Shown: positions 27,601 through 39,573 of the stretch, piece by piece
Layout: the number at the start of each line of letters is the position of its first letter
How positions within the stretch are numbered: the first letter of the stretch is position 1
NCBI GenBank assembly: GCA_030248295.1
Contig: JASANH010000647.1
Location: 744,001 to 808,000 of the forward strand
DNA from: Mesodorylaimus sp. YZB2_4
Lineage: Eukaryota > Nematoda > Enoplea > Dorylaimida > Dorylaimidae
Direction: 5' to 3'
DNA length: 64,000 nt
Position numbers and translations under genes: made by a program
The notes under the pieces: model-generated
What the model saw: only the letters and a program-made list of their open reading frames with translations
Told to the model about the DNA's origin: nothing
The model's database searches: none

Positions 27601-28246
27601 GAGACTCGCGATCCACGCCACACCGTAAAGAGCTTCAATGGCGGGGAGGAAGTATCGCCATCTTTCGTCCTCGGACAAGGAGCGTTGACGCAATTGTCAG
27701 CCTGAAAAAATACATGTTGGATGAACGCAAGATCACTGCGCATAACAGGTCAGCTAAATAGCTGCTCTGATCGGGAGGCGGGAGTCTGAATGACGAATAT
27801 GAGCACCAGACCTCCTTGATTTTGCGACTCGCAAGCAGCATTCCCCATCTACCTCCCGACTCACTCCTTTCCCCACTGGTGCCAGTCATTTGTCTGAATT
27901 CCAAACTGGCAGAGCCAAATAAAACTAAGATCGAGCTGCGCCTGACATCCACTGTGCACCTCACAGCATCGGAAATGGGCACACGTAGGTCTTCCCGCCT
28001 GACCCGATGCCAACTTACCCAAATAACGAAAACACGTTTTTGCGAGTCATGGTCCCAATGTAAAAGTTGAGCAAAGATGACCGCCGATGATTCCTGCTCG
28101 TCGACAGTTTTGGTCTGTTCTCGATTCGTCAACTGCGTTTGGGTGCTCAGTTCGAATTGGTACACGATTCCCGTCTTCAGTCCGTCCAACACATTCAGTC
28201 CCCCGCACCCTCCGATCAATAAAGCGATCAACACTGCCGATATCAT
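21656..28246 (-). CDS. MTTP-like: Microsomal triglyceride transfer protein large subunit, complete
   Basis: Thirteen exons: 28246-28019, 27701-27507, 26169-26065, 26007-25767, 25193-24763, 24706-24605, 24546-24340, 24264-24011, 23366-23269, 23199-23078, 22484-22105, 22053-21868, 21812-21656. The total is 2706 nt (901 aa), close to the vertebrate length, and every junction phase agrees. It starts with a signal peptide (MISAVLIALLIGG). The vitellogenin-N lipid-transfer beta-barrel and helical domain follow (for example SSGFCDSKYSETD, VMLAHNLWPDKIVKEVL, NFGHPKTGDHVGKYF). The C-terminal lipid cavity part has QPPVTFFTGQSALMS and VEVSLWYGNG. The C-terminus is unusually basic (KKKRQSWKRDR). MTP works in the ER lumen with PDI, loading lipid onto apoB/vitellogenin-type lipoproteins. 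An upstream in-frame start at 28426 lacks a clean signal sequence, so MISAV was chosen. Confidence 0.95.
23462..23640. repeat. Intronic repeat in MTP gene, copy 1
   Basis: It shares GTCAACCAGTC-GG-TGATGTT at the start and TCTTGGAGGTGAAGGTAGC at the end with 25565-25720. The copies are diverged and both lie in introns of the MTP gene. Confidence 0.45.
25565..25720. repeat. Intronic repeat in MTP gene, copy 2
   Basis: Partner of 23462-23640. The matching ends are GTCAACCAGTCAGGTTGATGTT and TCCTGGAGGTGAGGGTAGC. Confidence 0.45.
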
Positions 28247-28932
28247 GGCACCACGATGAATCGATCCCGCGATCATGAATCTTGGATCAGGCATATCCAC
28301 CGCCGCCCTTATTCGTATTTGCACTCGCCCGTGGCCGCCTACACAACACGAATACGCTTCGAGCACCTGAATCGACGTAAAGTGTGAAGAGCTAACAAGC
28401 CTGATCATACATAAATGCATGATCAACAGCCCACATAGCCAGCTTAGCCGATCAGCTCAAGGTGACGCGGTTACATAATAGCTAGGCAAGGAATTCGGCA
28501 TACATTTTGCCCGTTTATGTTTGGACACAAGAGACTGTTCGTCAAAAAGACGGTGCGTAGGATGAAAAGATGATCGAGTACGGCTGGGAAAATTGCGACA
28601 GCGCAGTGCGAAGGCTTCCATAGACGAAAGGGTAAAAAGCTAGGCCTAAGTATACACGCACAAACTGAAGGTATAGAAAATCAAAGTTCAGCAAATACAG
28701 CTGATTGGAAGAACAAAAAGTTGAACTGAAAACAACGACAAAACTTTATATTCATGGTCAATAACATTCTGAGGGGTGCCATCAGTGTGATTGTATAAAT
28801 GAACAAAACACTGCAAATCAAGGCACGATATAATTATGGATTGATCATCGCAAAGATAACTGAAGTTAGCACAAGAGCATATCATCAAAATATCATCAGG
28901 CAATCACACACCAGCTTCCCCGCTTCGCCATA

Positions 28933-30171
28933 TCACTCTTTCAAATTGGATATGATATCTTGCCTTTCCAAATGTCTCCAAAAGGCCATCTTCACTTGGC
29001 CACTAACTTCGGGCAAAGGCAAACGAGCACCATTTTCGTAAAAAGCACCCGATTCGACGGTGGGCGATAGGCAAGTCCACAATAGATCATTGGCCGCTTG
29101 TTCGGGCGTGAGGATAAGTCGGCCAGACAGCAGAGGGATTCGTCCGCTCATGAACCATTTCATGAACAAGTTCGTGTGCCGATACAGACCCGTGGCCACC
29201 ACGCCCGGATGAGTCGAGCATACGGTCACCCGATCGCCATCACTCGAGTTGCTGGTGTTGGACGCGTACAGCTGAGTGTACAAGGACAGGGCCAATTTCG
29301 AATTGGCATAAGCTAAATGGCTCGAATACCTCGACGGTGTTCCATTGCATCCACCCGCGCAGGCCAAGTATTCGGGCGATAAGGAAGCAGCGTAGAGGAC
29401 TGCACTCGACACGTTCACCACCCGACTGAACCCGTCCTGACGTAAAGCTCGTTGCAAACACGGCTTCAATCGATCCGATAAATATACTGGCGCCAAAAAG
29501 TTCACTGCCCATTGCAATTCGATATCACCACTGGTACCAACTGGCTGATAAGGTGCCATCATAACACCCGCATTATTGACTAATAAATGCAATCGATCAA
29601 AAGTTTTGATAAATATTTCCAAAAATTCATTGATCGATTTCCTCGACGATAAATCAACCGAATAGAAAATCACTTTACACTGCCCGCATCTTCGTTTTAT
29701 TTGTTCGATTGCCCAATGGCCTTGTTTTCGATTGCGGCCGATTATGATCAGCCGCCATTTGGGGGCCAGCAAATGGCATAATGCCAGGCCGAGACCCGAC
29801 GTGCCACCCGTCACGACAGCCAATGGCTGACGATGGTTCAAGTCATTCAATGCCGTATGAGGAACCGACAAACGTTTCCACAAAAATAGCTGTTTCAAAC
29901 AGCACGCTATCCCGATCAGATACACTTTCACGCACACGACTAGTTTGATTATCCATACGCGCGCGAATCGAGGGATGAAAAAGGAGAGGATGGGAAAAGT
30001 AAGCACAAAATTGGTTAGCCAGTCTATGATTGAGAGTGGTTTGATCATCAGCATTCTCCCAGTGAACAAGTTCGTCGAATAAACCATCTTTCGAATCGCT
30101 CCTGCAAGTCGTAGCCCAGTGAACGTATACTCGTACGAGGGGCTAAGCAAGGCTTCGAAACGCGCATACAC
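28933..30171 (-). CDS. Short-chain dehydrogenase/reductase, DHRSX-like
   Basis: Single exon, 412 codons. The N-terminus is hydrophobic (two segments, around residues 50-70 and 72-95), suggesting membrane anchoring. The Rossmann nucleotide motif is VVTGGTSGLGLALCHLL, followed by RNRKQ, VDLSS, LLVNNAGVMM, NVSSAV, and the catalytic pair in SHLAYANSKLALSLYTQ (Tyr-x-x-x-Lys). THPGVVATGLYRHTN and FYENGARLPLPEVSG match the C-terminal region of DHRSX-type enzymes (polyprenol/dolichol or lipid NAD(P)-dependent oxidoreductases). Exact substrate unknown. The start could also be the internal Met of MVYSTN or MLMIKPL. The lack of introns contrasts with most neighbours. Confidence 0.9.
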   Translation of the reverse strand: MYARFEALLSPSYEYTFTGLRLAGAIRKMVYSTNLFTGRMLMIKPLSIIDWLTNFVLTFPILSFFIPRFARVWIIKLVVCVKVYLIGIACCLKQLFLWKRLSVPHTALNDLNHRQPLAVVTGGTSGLGLALCHLLAPKWRLIIIGRNRKQGHWAIEQIKRRCGQCKVIFYSVDLSSRKSINEFLEIFIKTFDRLHLLVNNAGVMMAPYQPVGTSGDIELQWAVNFLAPVYLSDRLKPCLQRALRQDGFSRVVNVSSAVLYAASLSPEYLACAGGCNGTPSRYSSHLAYANSKLALSLYTQLYASNTSNSSDGDRVTVCSTHPGVVATGLYRHTNLFMKWFMSGRIPLLSGRLILTPEQAANDLLWTCLSPTVESGAFYENGARLPLPEVSGQVKMAFWRHLERQDIISNLKE

Positions 30172-30210
30172 TCGACGGCGCGCCGTTCGCTTTTCGAGCG
30201 CGCAGCACGA

Positions 30211-30316
30211 ATGACGTGTCCTTTGGACTGCGAGGAACTGTCAACAAAACTTCGTCAGTTGTCGGCGTCGGGTGATAAATGCAAGAGGAAAACTGCCAAA
30301 AGAGCAAAAGCACGTG
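30211..30316 (+). CDS. Possible short divergent first exon, basic protein
   Basis: The ATG lies 40 bp from the start of the divergent dehydrogenase gene. It encodes MTCPLDCEELSTKLRQLS then a basic run KCKRKTAKRAKAR and reaches a good donor (G|GTGAGT) at 30317. The next plausible acceptor (TTTTTTTGTAG near 30568) would add only a few residues before a stop. No family recognised. It may be a small gene or chance. Confidence 0.3.
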
Positions 30317-30630
30317 GTGAGTCGAAAGGCGATTGGTCGGCTTGGTTTGTTCAGGAACAATGTCGAAAGTCTAGAATTTTGCATCCTCTCTGGTCGACCC
30401 AGAGAAGTAAAAAATGGGTTGTCGTGATTGATAAGTGGCATCGGAAAGTGCGAGTGACAGGTCGGCCCAGGGGTCAAAGGGCCCACCTGTCACTCATGAA
30501 ACTCATGCACTTTGTCATTCATGAAATTCTTTCGCGAATCAGTCCATTGCGTAAGCTGTTTTTTTGTAGACTCGTGGTTTACTCAAGCCTAACAAAATTC
30601 AAGATTTGCAGAAAAGACAGAGAAATTTGA

Positions 30631-33600
30631 AATGGCGCACAAATTTTTGACACGGCAAGCCTATGTATGCATTTTCTCTGACCAACAAAATAGAGTTAGC
30701 TCGAGTATTTTGGTTTTTGGAAGGATTTCTCTCCTGTGAAGAAAAGTTTCTCGTCAGTTTTGCTGATGGTTTTTTGAGTTGCATTACACAATCGCAGGAG
30801 TGATCTGTATTACTGTATACTTTCTGGTCTTGCAACTGCAATGGTTGATACTGTTCGCACTGCGGGAAGGTCGTTCTTACGTATTGCTGCTATCGGCGGT
30901 CAATATCGCCTTTTAAAGGCGTTAAAAGCTTGAGACATGCCGGCTTTTGGACCATATGGCGATTTTGTGAATCAGTATGGTTTTCGCGGGCTTTGATGGC
31001 CGGTCCGGCAGACCGTACCGACTTTTTTGACCGTACCCTTACCTGATGCCTGGTACGGCCCGTACCTACCACAAATTCCGTAGCAGATTTTCCTTTTTTT
31101 TGGGTTTTAATTGGCTTTATACAGTATTCGTTCCCTTGAACAAGTTGTCGAGCTGGTTTTTCTTTTGCTTGAATGAAGTCGATGATATGCTGCGCCTTTC
31201 TGCTGAGGTTGACGGCTGTCCTGAACATGATGGGTGATTGCCCTGCTGACTCGCAATCTCTACACTCTTCGATTACCTGCTGGGAAGAAATAAACGTGGT
31301 CACAGTTTGGAGCCTGACTGATGGTAGTGGCACAAGCAGATGCAGTAGGGGTCACTATCATCCATCACTGCAGCCAGTGCTTGATTCCAGCCCACATAAT
31401 GGCGTTGGCACGATCGTCATGGGAATGACGCACGAATAATGGCGACCCATATGGTGGGCATGTGAGTGATCGAGCGTGTTCACAAGCTACCATCTCATCG
31501 GTCTGGCACAATTGCGAGGCAAATTCTTAACGGCTCGGTGATGCCTTGCCTGTTTCCCCAATTTACATACAAATGCACAGTGCGGTATAATGACAGATAC
31601 TGTAAGACAAAGGAAGAAAAATGAAAAATGGAGTACTGTTGGAAAAACTGGAATACTGACGACAAATGGATTACTGTTGTAGATAGAGGGTTCTTCCGGC
31701 AGATGAGTGCAGTCGGACCTCCCACTCTGGTTGAGTCCCGTTGTGCCAGTGTGACGTGGTGGAATAAACTAGGTCGTCACTTGGGTTGGTGATTGTGATC
31801 TACATAACTCGCCAGTCCAGTACCACCATACAGGACAGCGGTTTCACTGTCAATGTTCGAGTACGCCCCTCTTCGAGTAAGGCCCTCAAATAAGCCCCCC
31901 CAGCCTTCTGATACATATAGTATGAATTGTACGTTGCGTTAGAGACTATTGTCATGTTCTTGATGTAATTTGCTATTGTTGGCACGTCTGTGGTAAAACT
32001 GGCTTTTGAAGGGGAAATTGAAGAATACATATCTACTGCATGCGCGTGTGAGTGGGACTGTCGAACTGGCGTGGAAGACAATTTGCAAGGTTTTTGTATG
32101 GGATGGGTACTACTGAAGAGTCATCGGAGCAAGAGCCCCTGAATTACGTCTCCCGAATAAGCCCTCTCCTGGACAGGGGGTCTATTAAGCCACAGTGCCT
32201 TATCTGAGAAAATACGGTAATTTACTGGACACATGGTTCCTCAATACCAGTAGCATTGGTATGCGCGATCCCATTGGCCCCCTGGGCCACAACCTCGTTT
32301 CCTGGTGTATTTAAAGCACAGGCTGGACGGGGACCGCTGTAAGGGGTGGCTATTCGATTGTGGCCTGTAGCTGTCGTGCACGGCATGCTATCTGATCAGG
32401 TCAGCCCCTCTTTCTGGTTTTGATTTTGAGACCCAGTCGGCCTGGCCTGAGATGCAGACGATCACTTTCTGCCCGTCCTTTGTTCGCCGCGCTTGGCGCG
32501 TCTTATTGGGTGCCGTGCTTTGTCTGTGTTGGTAACTAGTGGTCTGTCAAGGTTTCGTTAGCCAGTCTGTGTTGTGTTGTGTGAGTGTCCTCTGCGGTCG
32601 ATAGAAGAAAATGACTAGCCTTTCGTTTGGTTATCGCTAGCCGCCTAGACCGACACCTGGCTGGACCACCATGGCTGGACCAAACCTACATACAGTATAC
32701 AGTATGCACAGTACTGTAGATCCCCGAAGTGCGCATTTGAGTTTGGATATAAAAAAATAGATGATGATTTATTCTACATCTGCGTATATGGCTAACAATA
32801 TTGAGCCTTGATTACCCGAAATAAGACTAGGAACAGGTACGGACGGTGTAGCTGAGGTATTTTTCTTGTTGACCCGATTATCTCCTCCTGACAGATGAGA
32901 GACCACATTTCGAGCGAGGACTCATAACGCCTCCTGTAGGTCGCTTCATTCTTTTGCATCCTTCTGGGAATGTAACGAGCTCTGCTCAATCATGGAACTG
33001 TCTTGGGAAGTCTTCTTGCCGTGAGAAATATGAGCGAGCTGCTCTCTGGACCAATTCGATCGCGATATTATTTCGCCCTTGACGACGATTACCTTTTGCA
33101 GGTAGCTGTGCCTGCAAATCTCTTGAAACAGTGGCCGCCATTTTCGATCAAGTCAAGGGTGACGTTGTTGTTGGTAACCTATGTTTCTGAAACTTTTAGC
33201 AGCCAGCGAGCGAGTGGGATGTTGGACGACAGGGATTGTGTGGGGAAGCCTCTCATGGTGGCATATCCTCGATGGCTGACCTCGGTCACGAGCGTGTTCT
33301 CGTGCTCGAGCGGCCTCACATGACGCGTTGCTACTTATCATAGAACACTCTTATCCCTCGTTTGACACTAGACTAGTCATCACCAGTATTTTAAGAATTA
33401 ATGGCTGATGGTCACGAGCACCTATATGTCCTCCTCTCAGGCTTAAAATAAAGTCATCCATGCCAAGCCACCGAGAAGAGGTTTTCAGTTCCGTAAACGA
33501 GATGAAACTATAAATGGGCTGGAACAGTATGCACAAATTTATCCGCATATAGACTTGGCTTTTGTAGTCTTTATCTCCTTCCCACTACACTCTTGAATTC

Positions 33601-34912
33601 CTTTCTTCTATTGGCGGATTCACGGCGAGCCGACGTGCCTGATAACCTAGGCTCGTTGAACAGGAAGCCATATCGATGTGTAAACAGGCTTTGTTTCATC
33701 AGGGGCTACTGTTACCAGAGTTGATCACCAATCTCTAATCGCACGAGCATCTCCCACACGCCGGCTTGAGCCGTTGGGCAAGTTTTCGAAGTGCTTTTCG
33801 CGTCAGTGCCATCATCGGCGGGTCTCGCTCCCTTCCCATTTCGTCGTCAGAATGGCTTCAGGTGCCATTATCATTCGCCTGATGAAGGCTTGAGCGAGTA
33901 GCGACTAATGCTTGGCTTTCATTAACATGCTCGTTCGAGCTTGTCGACTGGACCTTTCATGAAATGTGAAATTTGCGTAATAAGCTAGCTTCGAACCATC
34001 TTGTCTGCCCTCTACTCTTCTCTTATCAAACTATGCACTGGCCTGTTGCCCTATTTTTTAGGTGGATTCGTTTTTGACAGGAGAAAAACGTACTCCCCCA
34101 TTCTTGTCAGGCTCTTCGTGTTTCCGCGTGGCGACGCGAGAAATCACGCATTTCTAACGAGTTCTAACGAGTCGTAAGTGGACCTGTTTGCGAAGAAGGA
34201 CGTCCGGTGCCTTATTCTCTCTAGAAACTTTTACCTTTCTGTCAATATGCCTTAGTACCTGACAAACCCAAAGCAATGCTGTCGGTCGGCATGCCCGAAG
34301 ATGCTTACGCTGCAGACATATGACCCCATCGCGAGCAAGTTATTGGGACCAAGTCCATTCATTAGCGGCTCGAATTCCTTCTCGAAAACAAGGTGGAGGT
34401 AGTCTCGAAATCCGACTTTCTTTGGGAAACTAATTCGACACGGTCGTTACGTCGAAGTCTTCAGATAACGGCTTGTTTACGTAGCTTATGACAGATAGAA
34501 TGAGGCGGGAGAATAGTTGTCTGGCCGTGAGAAGTTTAGAGATGCACTAGCTGACGTGTATGTCATACCTTAATTACCGTCAACCTTCCGCTATGATAAG
34601 AATGGGGAAATTTAGATATAGAATTTAGGCACTTTGTCTCGTGCGTCGACCCGGGTTTTGCCCTGACAAGGCACCCCTGCTTTTCTAGCATGACCGCAAC
34701 AGTGGACTCCTTAGCATGGATAGCATTCTTACCTATCGCATCTCTTACGGTGCATGTTTGACTTCAAATGTTTCTGCTCTCGTTTAGCTCTCATGATAGC
34801 GACACGAATGGCCACCGACTGGCTTTCAGTTAGTTTGCGTAAGTGATATAAGACGTGCAGTCGTCCCCCTACTGTACTCTCTCCTCACCCGTCGCCCGTC
34901 AGTGATCCGATT
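30631..34912. other. Long stretch without a confident gene
   Basis: The longest open frame is 30890-31333 (-, 147 codons, basic, with AQHIIDFIQAKEKPARQL), which I do not recognise. Another at 31800-32081 (-) is also featureless. The rest shows no convincing exon pairs. The last few hundred bases should contain the promoter of the downstream GPCR. Confidence 0.4.
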
Positions 34913-36410
34913 ATGACGAGTAGTATGGACGCTCCGCATAACGAAGTTTCGGAAAGTATTAGTGGCCATTCTCCCGAGCACGACCCACCAGTCCATCTGC
35001 TGACAGATTACATCGAAGTCGTCTACTTACCAGCAGCTGTTTGCGCAGGAACTTTTTTGAATATTCTAGTATTCAAACGACTTTGGAGGCAGTGGCACAG
35101 GACAGACGTAGTTTTCGGCCAACGCAAGTCATACTTATTATTAAAATTTAATTTAAATATTGCTGATTTTATGGTTTTATTAATTTATGCCTTCGGACGA
35201 TTTTGTTGGGTGGCCGCTTATCAGTGGTTTGGAGGGGATTTCTTGTGCCGAGCATACCATTTCTTGTCACTCACCGCCTTCCACATGACCGCCTTCGTCA
35301 TGGTGACCATTGCATTGGATCGTTTGAGAGCAGTCTACAGTACTGTCCTATTGCGGAACAAGACGAATTCGTCCATTCCATTTGTCAGGAATATGCTCAT
35401 CCTCAGTTGGACATTGGCACTGGTCTTGAGTTCCGGCCAGTGGTGTGTTTGGCTGGCCTTCTCGCCACCATTTGAAGTAAGTGCAAGTTACTGTATGTCT
35501 AAGTCTTTCTCACAGAAATACGTAAAATGAGTAATTTCTGAGTACGGCCTGGGAATTTCTCTGATTCTGGGCATTATTCTACGTGGCTGAAGCACCTACG
35601 CAAATCTTGGCAAAGACCATGCGCACGACTGAAAACCTCGGGGGTTTTCTTTTATCAGCGAGACCTAAGTCTATCCCAAGGCCGCACTATTCTCCCTTGA
35701 CATTGGATAAGTCCAACACTCCTAAGCCTTGCGATTTCGATTTTCAGGTGTTCCAGTCCAATTTTATTCAATGCACCACAGTTTGGGAAGCTCGTAAGAT
35801 TCATAACAATACCATCGAAGCCGAAGCCCACGGTGGATCAGGGGAAACATCGTACACCATGTTGCATTTACTCTCAGCTTTCTGGATACCCTTGCTAATT
35901 ATCGCCATATCGTACACCCTCATATGCGTCAGGTACCTGAATCATATTCTCACTGTCGCTGGCCGAATGCACCCGCCATCCGAAGAAACCGTCCGGCTAA
36001 CAACAACACGTGTCATGGCCGCCGATCAGGCAGTCGCGTGGTCACGACTGCCTTGCGCTCAGAATGCTGCGATGAACATGGACCAAGAATCTCCCCAAAT
36101 GGACAGTCCAGTGCGAAAGTACAGGATCAGGATCAGGACTTCTGCCGCCAAAGGTGACTCGTCGCAGACTCACAATCAATATCAACGCAGTCCGCCCACG
36201 ACCATTGCGCACTGTAGGACACGCGTATTCCGAACTAGCGGTCTGGTCGTACTTTGCTATGTGTGTTGTTGGGCACCCTACAACATACTGGCCATGTGGA
36301 AAGTGGCCGATCCGTCTTCGTTCTTTCCATTGAGTGAACAACTTAACATCCTCAACGCCCTCATTGTACTCAACTCAGTCTTTAACCCTCTCATTTATGG
36401 TTTTCACTGA
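34913..36410 (+). CDS. GnRH/AKH/corazonin-type peptide GPCR
   Basis: Two exons, 34913-35476 and 35748-36410 (TGA), phase 0 junction, 408 aa. The extracellular N-terminus is short, then TM1 (VYLPAAVCAGTFLNILVF). TM2 has LNIADFMVLLIY with the conserved Asp. The TM3 Cys is in FLCRAYHF and the DRY position reads DRLRAVYS. ECL2 has FQSNFIQCTTVW. TM5 is FWIPLLIIAISYTLI. There is a long ICL3 of about 90 residues. TM6 is VVLCYVCCWAPYNILAMW, and TM7 NSVFNPLIYGFH. The pattern fits the GnRH/adipokinetic-hormone receptor superfamily, normally Gq-coupled. The protein ends immediately after TM7 with no helix 8 or tail. A GT just before the end (TATG|GTTTTC) could allow a spliced tail that I did not find. 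Confidence 0.85.
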
Positions 36411-37064
36411 ACTGTAAACAGTATGTCTGTCGTAGAAGTGTTAAGTGAAATGACCCTGTGTTCCACGCTTGTATAAAAAATATGAATGATGTTAAGTAAC
36501 CACCTTATCGTTAGGGCTTCTAACTAGAGTGCAAGATTGAACAACACATTGACGGGAGAAGTCCTTCGCGGCTCATCGATCACTGAGGTCCTTTTAATGA
36601 AATCCACGTCTACAGCTTCATCGTCAGTTCGGCTTCTGTCTCTCACCTACGCAGATTGATACCTAAACCTAACCCCTTTGTGTGACCACAGAGGGCTACG
36701 TTGGCAAAGAACCATAGATATGTAGCTAATGAGCTATTTCGACCCTTCCGGTTTTGAGTGCCTCGGCAAGATGCTCAACGATAAATTGCTTCATCCTTCA
36801 CAACAATAATTGACGCTTGGGACTGTTCTAAAATTTCCTGTCCAAGGACAGCAAAAAACTGAATAACCTTTCCGCACTCGGCACCCTCGTGCGAGGTTTC
36901 ATTGTCAGAGTGGAATGGCACAGCCGCGTGCAGTTTAAATGGATGCCGAGTCACGGGTGGTCATGGCGTAGCTAATGAGTGCAAGTCTGTAACTTTACCA
37001 ACTTTTTCAGCGATTAGTGCATGTTTTTGCGGGTGGCACTATGATATCGCAGTGTATACAGACC
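36411..37064. other. Intergenic, no gene seen
   Basis: This is 3' flank of the GPCR gene. There are no substantial open frames, and a plain AT-moderate sequence leads into the repeat block. Confidence 0.5.
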
Positions 37065-37177
37065 CAAGGGCCCGGTTTCTCGAAAGCATTTAGATAGTAT
37101 ATGATGCTGGCTTAGGAGATAAGTTCACATTAATCGAGATAAGCTAATATTAGATAAGTTGTCCATTAGAGTGAGTT

Positions 37178-37231
37178 AAGGTCTGTTTCTCGAAAGGAAC
37201 TAATATTAGTTCCTTTCGAGAAACAGACCTT
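37178..37231. repeat. 54-bp perfect palindrome
   Basis: The sequence AAGGTCTGTTTCTCGAAAGG...CCTTTCGAGAAACAGACCTT is perfectly self-complementary through its centre (AACTAATATTAGTT). It extends outward imperfectly (GAGT...ACTC). Confidence 0.9.
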
Positions 37232-37424
37232 GACTCGGCAACAGACCTCTAATGCGGCATTAACGGCATAAGTTCCACATGAAACCTAACTTAACTTATC
37301 GCTGATCGACATTCGCCACTGGTCGATGCTTGTCTGGCGGCGGCAAATGTGCACGACTCTGCTTTGCTAACCGTGGAGAAAAATAATCAGATGGCGTGGC
37401 TCAACCCCGGGGTCGTACCACCAC

Positions 37425-37504
37425 GTGCCACTTTCCAGCGGAGCCCTGTGATTCGCTGGGAATCGTGCCACTTCCCAGCGGAGCCCTCTGATTCGCTGGG
37501 AATC
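37425..37504. repeat. Tandem duplication, 2 x 40 bp
   Basis: Units start GTGCCACTT and end GATTCGCTGGGAATC, and differ at two positions. Confidence 0.85.
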
Positions 37505-37918
37505 GCTGGGGACAGCCGGACCGCAGTCCGATTGTCCTAATTGTCCATTTCATCCCTGATTTCATCATCTCCAAAAACACCCCCACTTTGCAACTTTACA
37601 CACTGCTGAATGCTGGGTTCGGTGCCGGACGGCCTTCGACGTGCAGCACCAAAAACGCCTAGCATGCTACTGAACAGTAAAACCGTTGAGGCCTGATCAG
37701 ATTAAGAGCAGAAACAGCCATGCAACCTCCTCACCTCAGAGACAGCAAAAAAAGGTAATCAACGACTTCCAAGTAAGTGGCACGGGCATGATGGTATGAC
37801 CAGGGTGCTCCTTCATGCGCGTGACCGCGACAAGAATCAAATTTGCTTGCACCTGATCACGAAAAAACTTTGACAGAGCCCGATAATGAGGGCTCTGTCA
37901 CAGTTTTTGCGGGTTAAG

Positions 37919-38072
37919 GGGTCGTGGCCTGTCGCGCTGGGCTCGCACTTACAGGTGAGGATTCGACTCCCGACTCGGCACAAAATGATTGTCAATTATG
38001 TGTTCCTTAGCCTTCGAGTGCGCCTTATGGTGCTCGGCTATGGATAATTATGACATGACATGACACGACATG
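37919..38072 (+). mobile_element. tRNA-derived SINE-like insertion
   Basis: The head resembles a tRNA with pol III boxes (A-box-like TGGCCTGTCGCGCTGGGC, B-box-like GGATTCGACTCC, end CGACTCGGCAC). The 3' end is a simple tail of ATGAC units (TATGACATGACATGACACGAC). A perfect 11-bp hairpin (TGACAGAGCCC / GGGCTCTGTCA) precedes it near 37870-37900. A functional tRNA cloverleaf is not evident. Confidence 0.45.
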
Positions 38073-38232
38073 GCTCATCATGGATAAGGTACATCTGGAA
38101 GTTCCGTACCTCATTTTTAGGGCCTTAGCTGCTAAATTTAATGGTCAACCTTAATTTTAAGTCCTTTTGAGAAACAGATCGCAAACTTAATGCCGACTTA
38201 AAAAGATAAGTGCTTTCGAGAAACCGGGTCCA

Positions 38233-39573
38233 GGTGCATCTGACAGATTCACGCATTGCAAACCAATCACACAGGCAGCTCTGTGGAGTGTTCTTCTGAC
38301 TGTCAATGACCTTCCGTCACTATGTAGCTGCAGGGAAAACTACAGGGCAGTTTTTGAACCGCATCTTGGGGTAATCCATAAAGCACGTCCACTCAGAAAG
38401 CTTTTTTTGACTCCCACCCCCTTGTCTAGTTAGAGGCCCACTTTGAGTACATTCTCGTCCAAGCCCAAAAAGCATATTTCAGAAGCACTGGCATCAATTA
38501 ATAAACATCAGTAAAGGGACTGGGTATGCTGATCCTGGTAGAACATGTCATGAACTCCGCTAACACAATATTTGATCATAATTTTATCAAGGTCGGATTT
38601 TTCCTCTGATTCATTCTTTTCGCTGTACATAAATCCATTTTTTTCTGTTTTGCTGTCAGTTACTCGAAGGTGATTTGAAATGAGCAACTTGCACATGGCA
38701 CATCTCCTGTTCCCTTCATTTTCATGTTTTACCACATCACCAAACGCTTATGCGCACTCGAGGGTCAAGGCACACATTTTACACGAAATGATTCAACCCC
38801 CCCCCCCCCCATTCGGACTTGATGGATGGCCCACTCGGGAGCTTTGACCGCTGGCCACAGACGATGGCACGCAAAATTCCGCCAAATCCGTTCTCCGAGG
38901 CAGATTGCAAAATCAGAGGACACATATGACTGAGTTCAGCAGCAATTTCAAAAAGACACACAGATTTTTTCATTCAGCGACAGAGTTTTAGATCCCGTTC
39001 TGCAGCAACTGTACATAATACAAGGACATTAGGCGGGAATACATTGAGTTTACTTTGCTTAGTACTTGGGCCACTTTTACAAATTCCACGCAAACATCAC
39101 AGCACAGCAAACTTTTAACTTGCGCACACACTCGCCTGTCCTACCAATCTTACTCCTCAAATACCGCATCCAAACTCCAGAGGGCTCTTCAGTTATACAA
39201 CAGCCTGAAAATTTAAAGTCCCGCTAAAAAAGTCGGCGGAAAACTTTTGCCTCGTCAAACTTACGCGCAGTCTCTCGCGGATATCAAATTTTATTTTACA
39301 TTCTCAATAAATTCAACGAATAGTTTGACTTGAATTTTATCCAAGACCAGCTGACCTGGGTTTTATGATCAGGGGCGAAAATGGACTGGTTACAATTCTA
39401 ATATTTTTCTGTCACAAATTTGTGACCACATTGCACATTTAATCGACCAATTCCCTCAAATTTAAAATCGAAAAGAGGACAGACTGCTGAAAAGAAGACC
39501 GCTAGTATAAAGCATACCCCGAAATATTACCGTTTTTTCCAAAAAATCATAAAAAATAATACCGAATGGAAAA
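38233..39573. other. Intergenic, no gene seen
   Basis: AT-rich sequence with a run of 14 C near 38800 and no substantial ORF. The end is the 3' flank of the fucosyltransferase gene. Confidence 0.5.

Larger units (their letters stand above)
37067..38232. mobile_element. MITE-like element with terminal inverted repeats
   Basis: Left end CCCGGTTTCTCGAAAGCATTTA (near 37071) is mirrored at the right end (near 38209-38227, reading TGCTTTCGAGAAACCGGG). Sub-terminal copies of CTGTTTCTCGAAAG occur inside on both strands, including the perfect palindrome at 37178-37231. No transposase ORF is present, so it would be non-autonomous. It contains a tandem 40-bp duplication and a tRNA-derived SINE. Confidence 0.6.
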
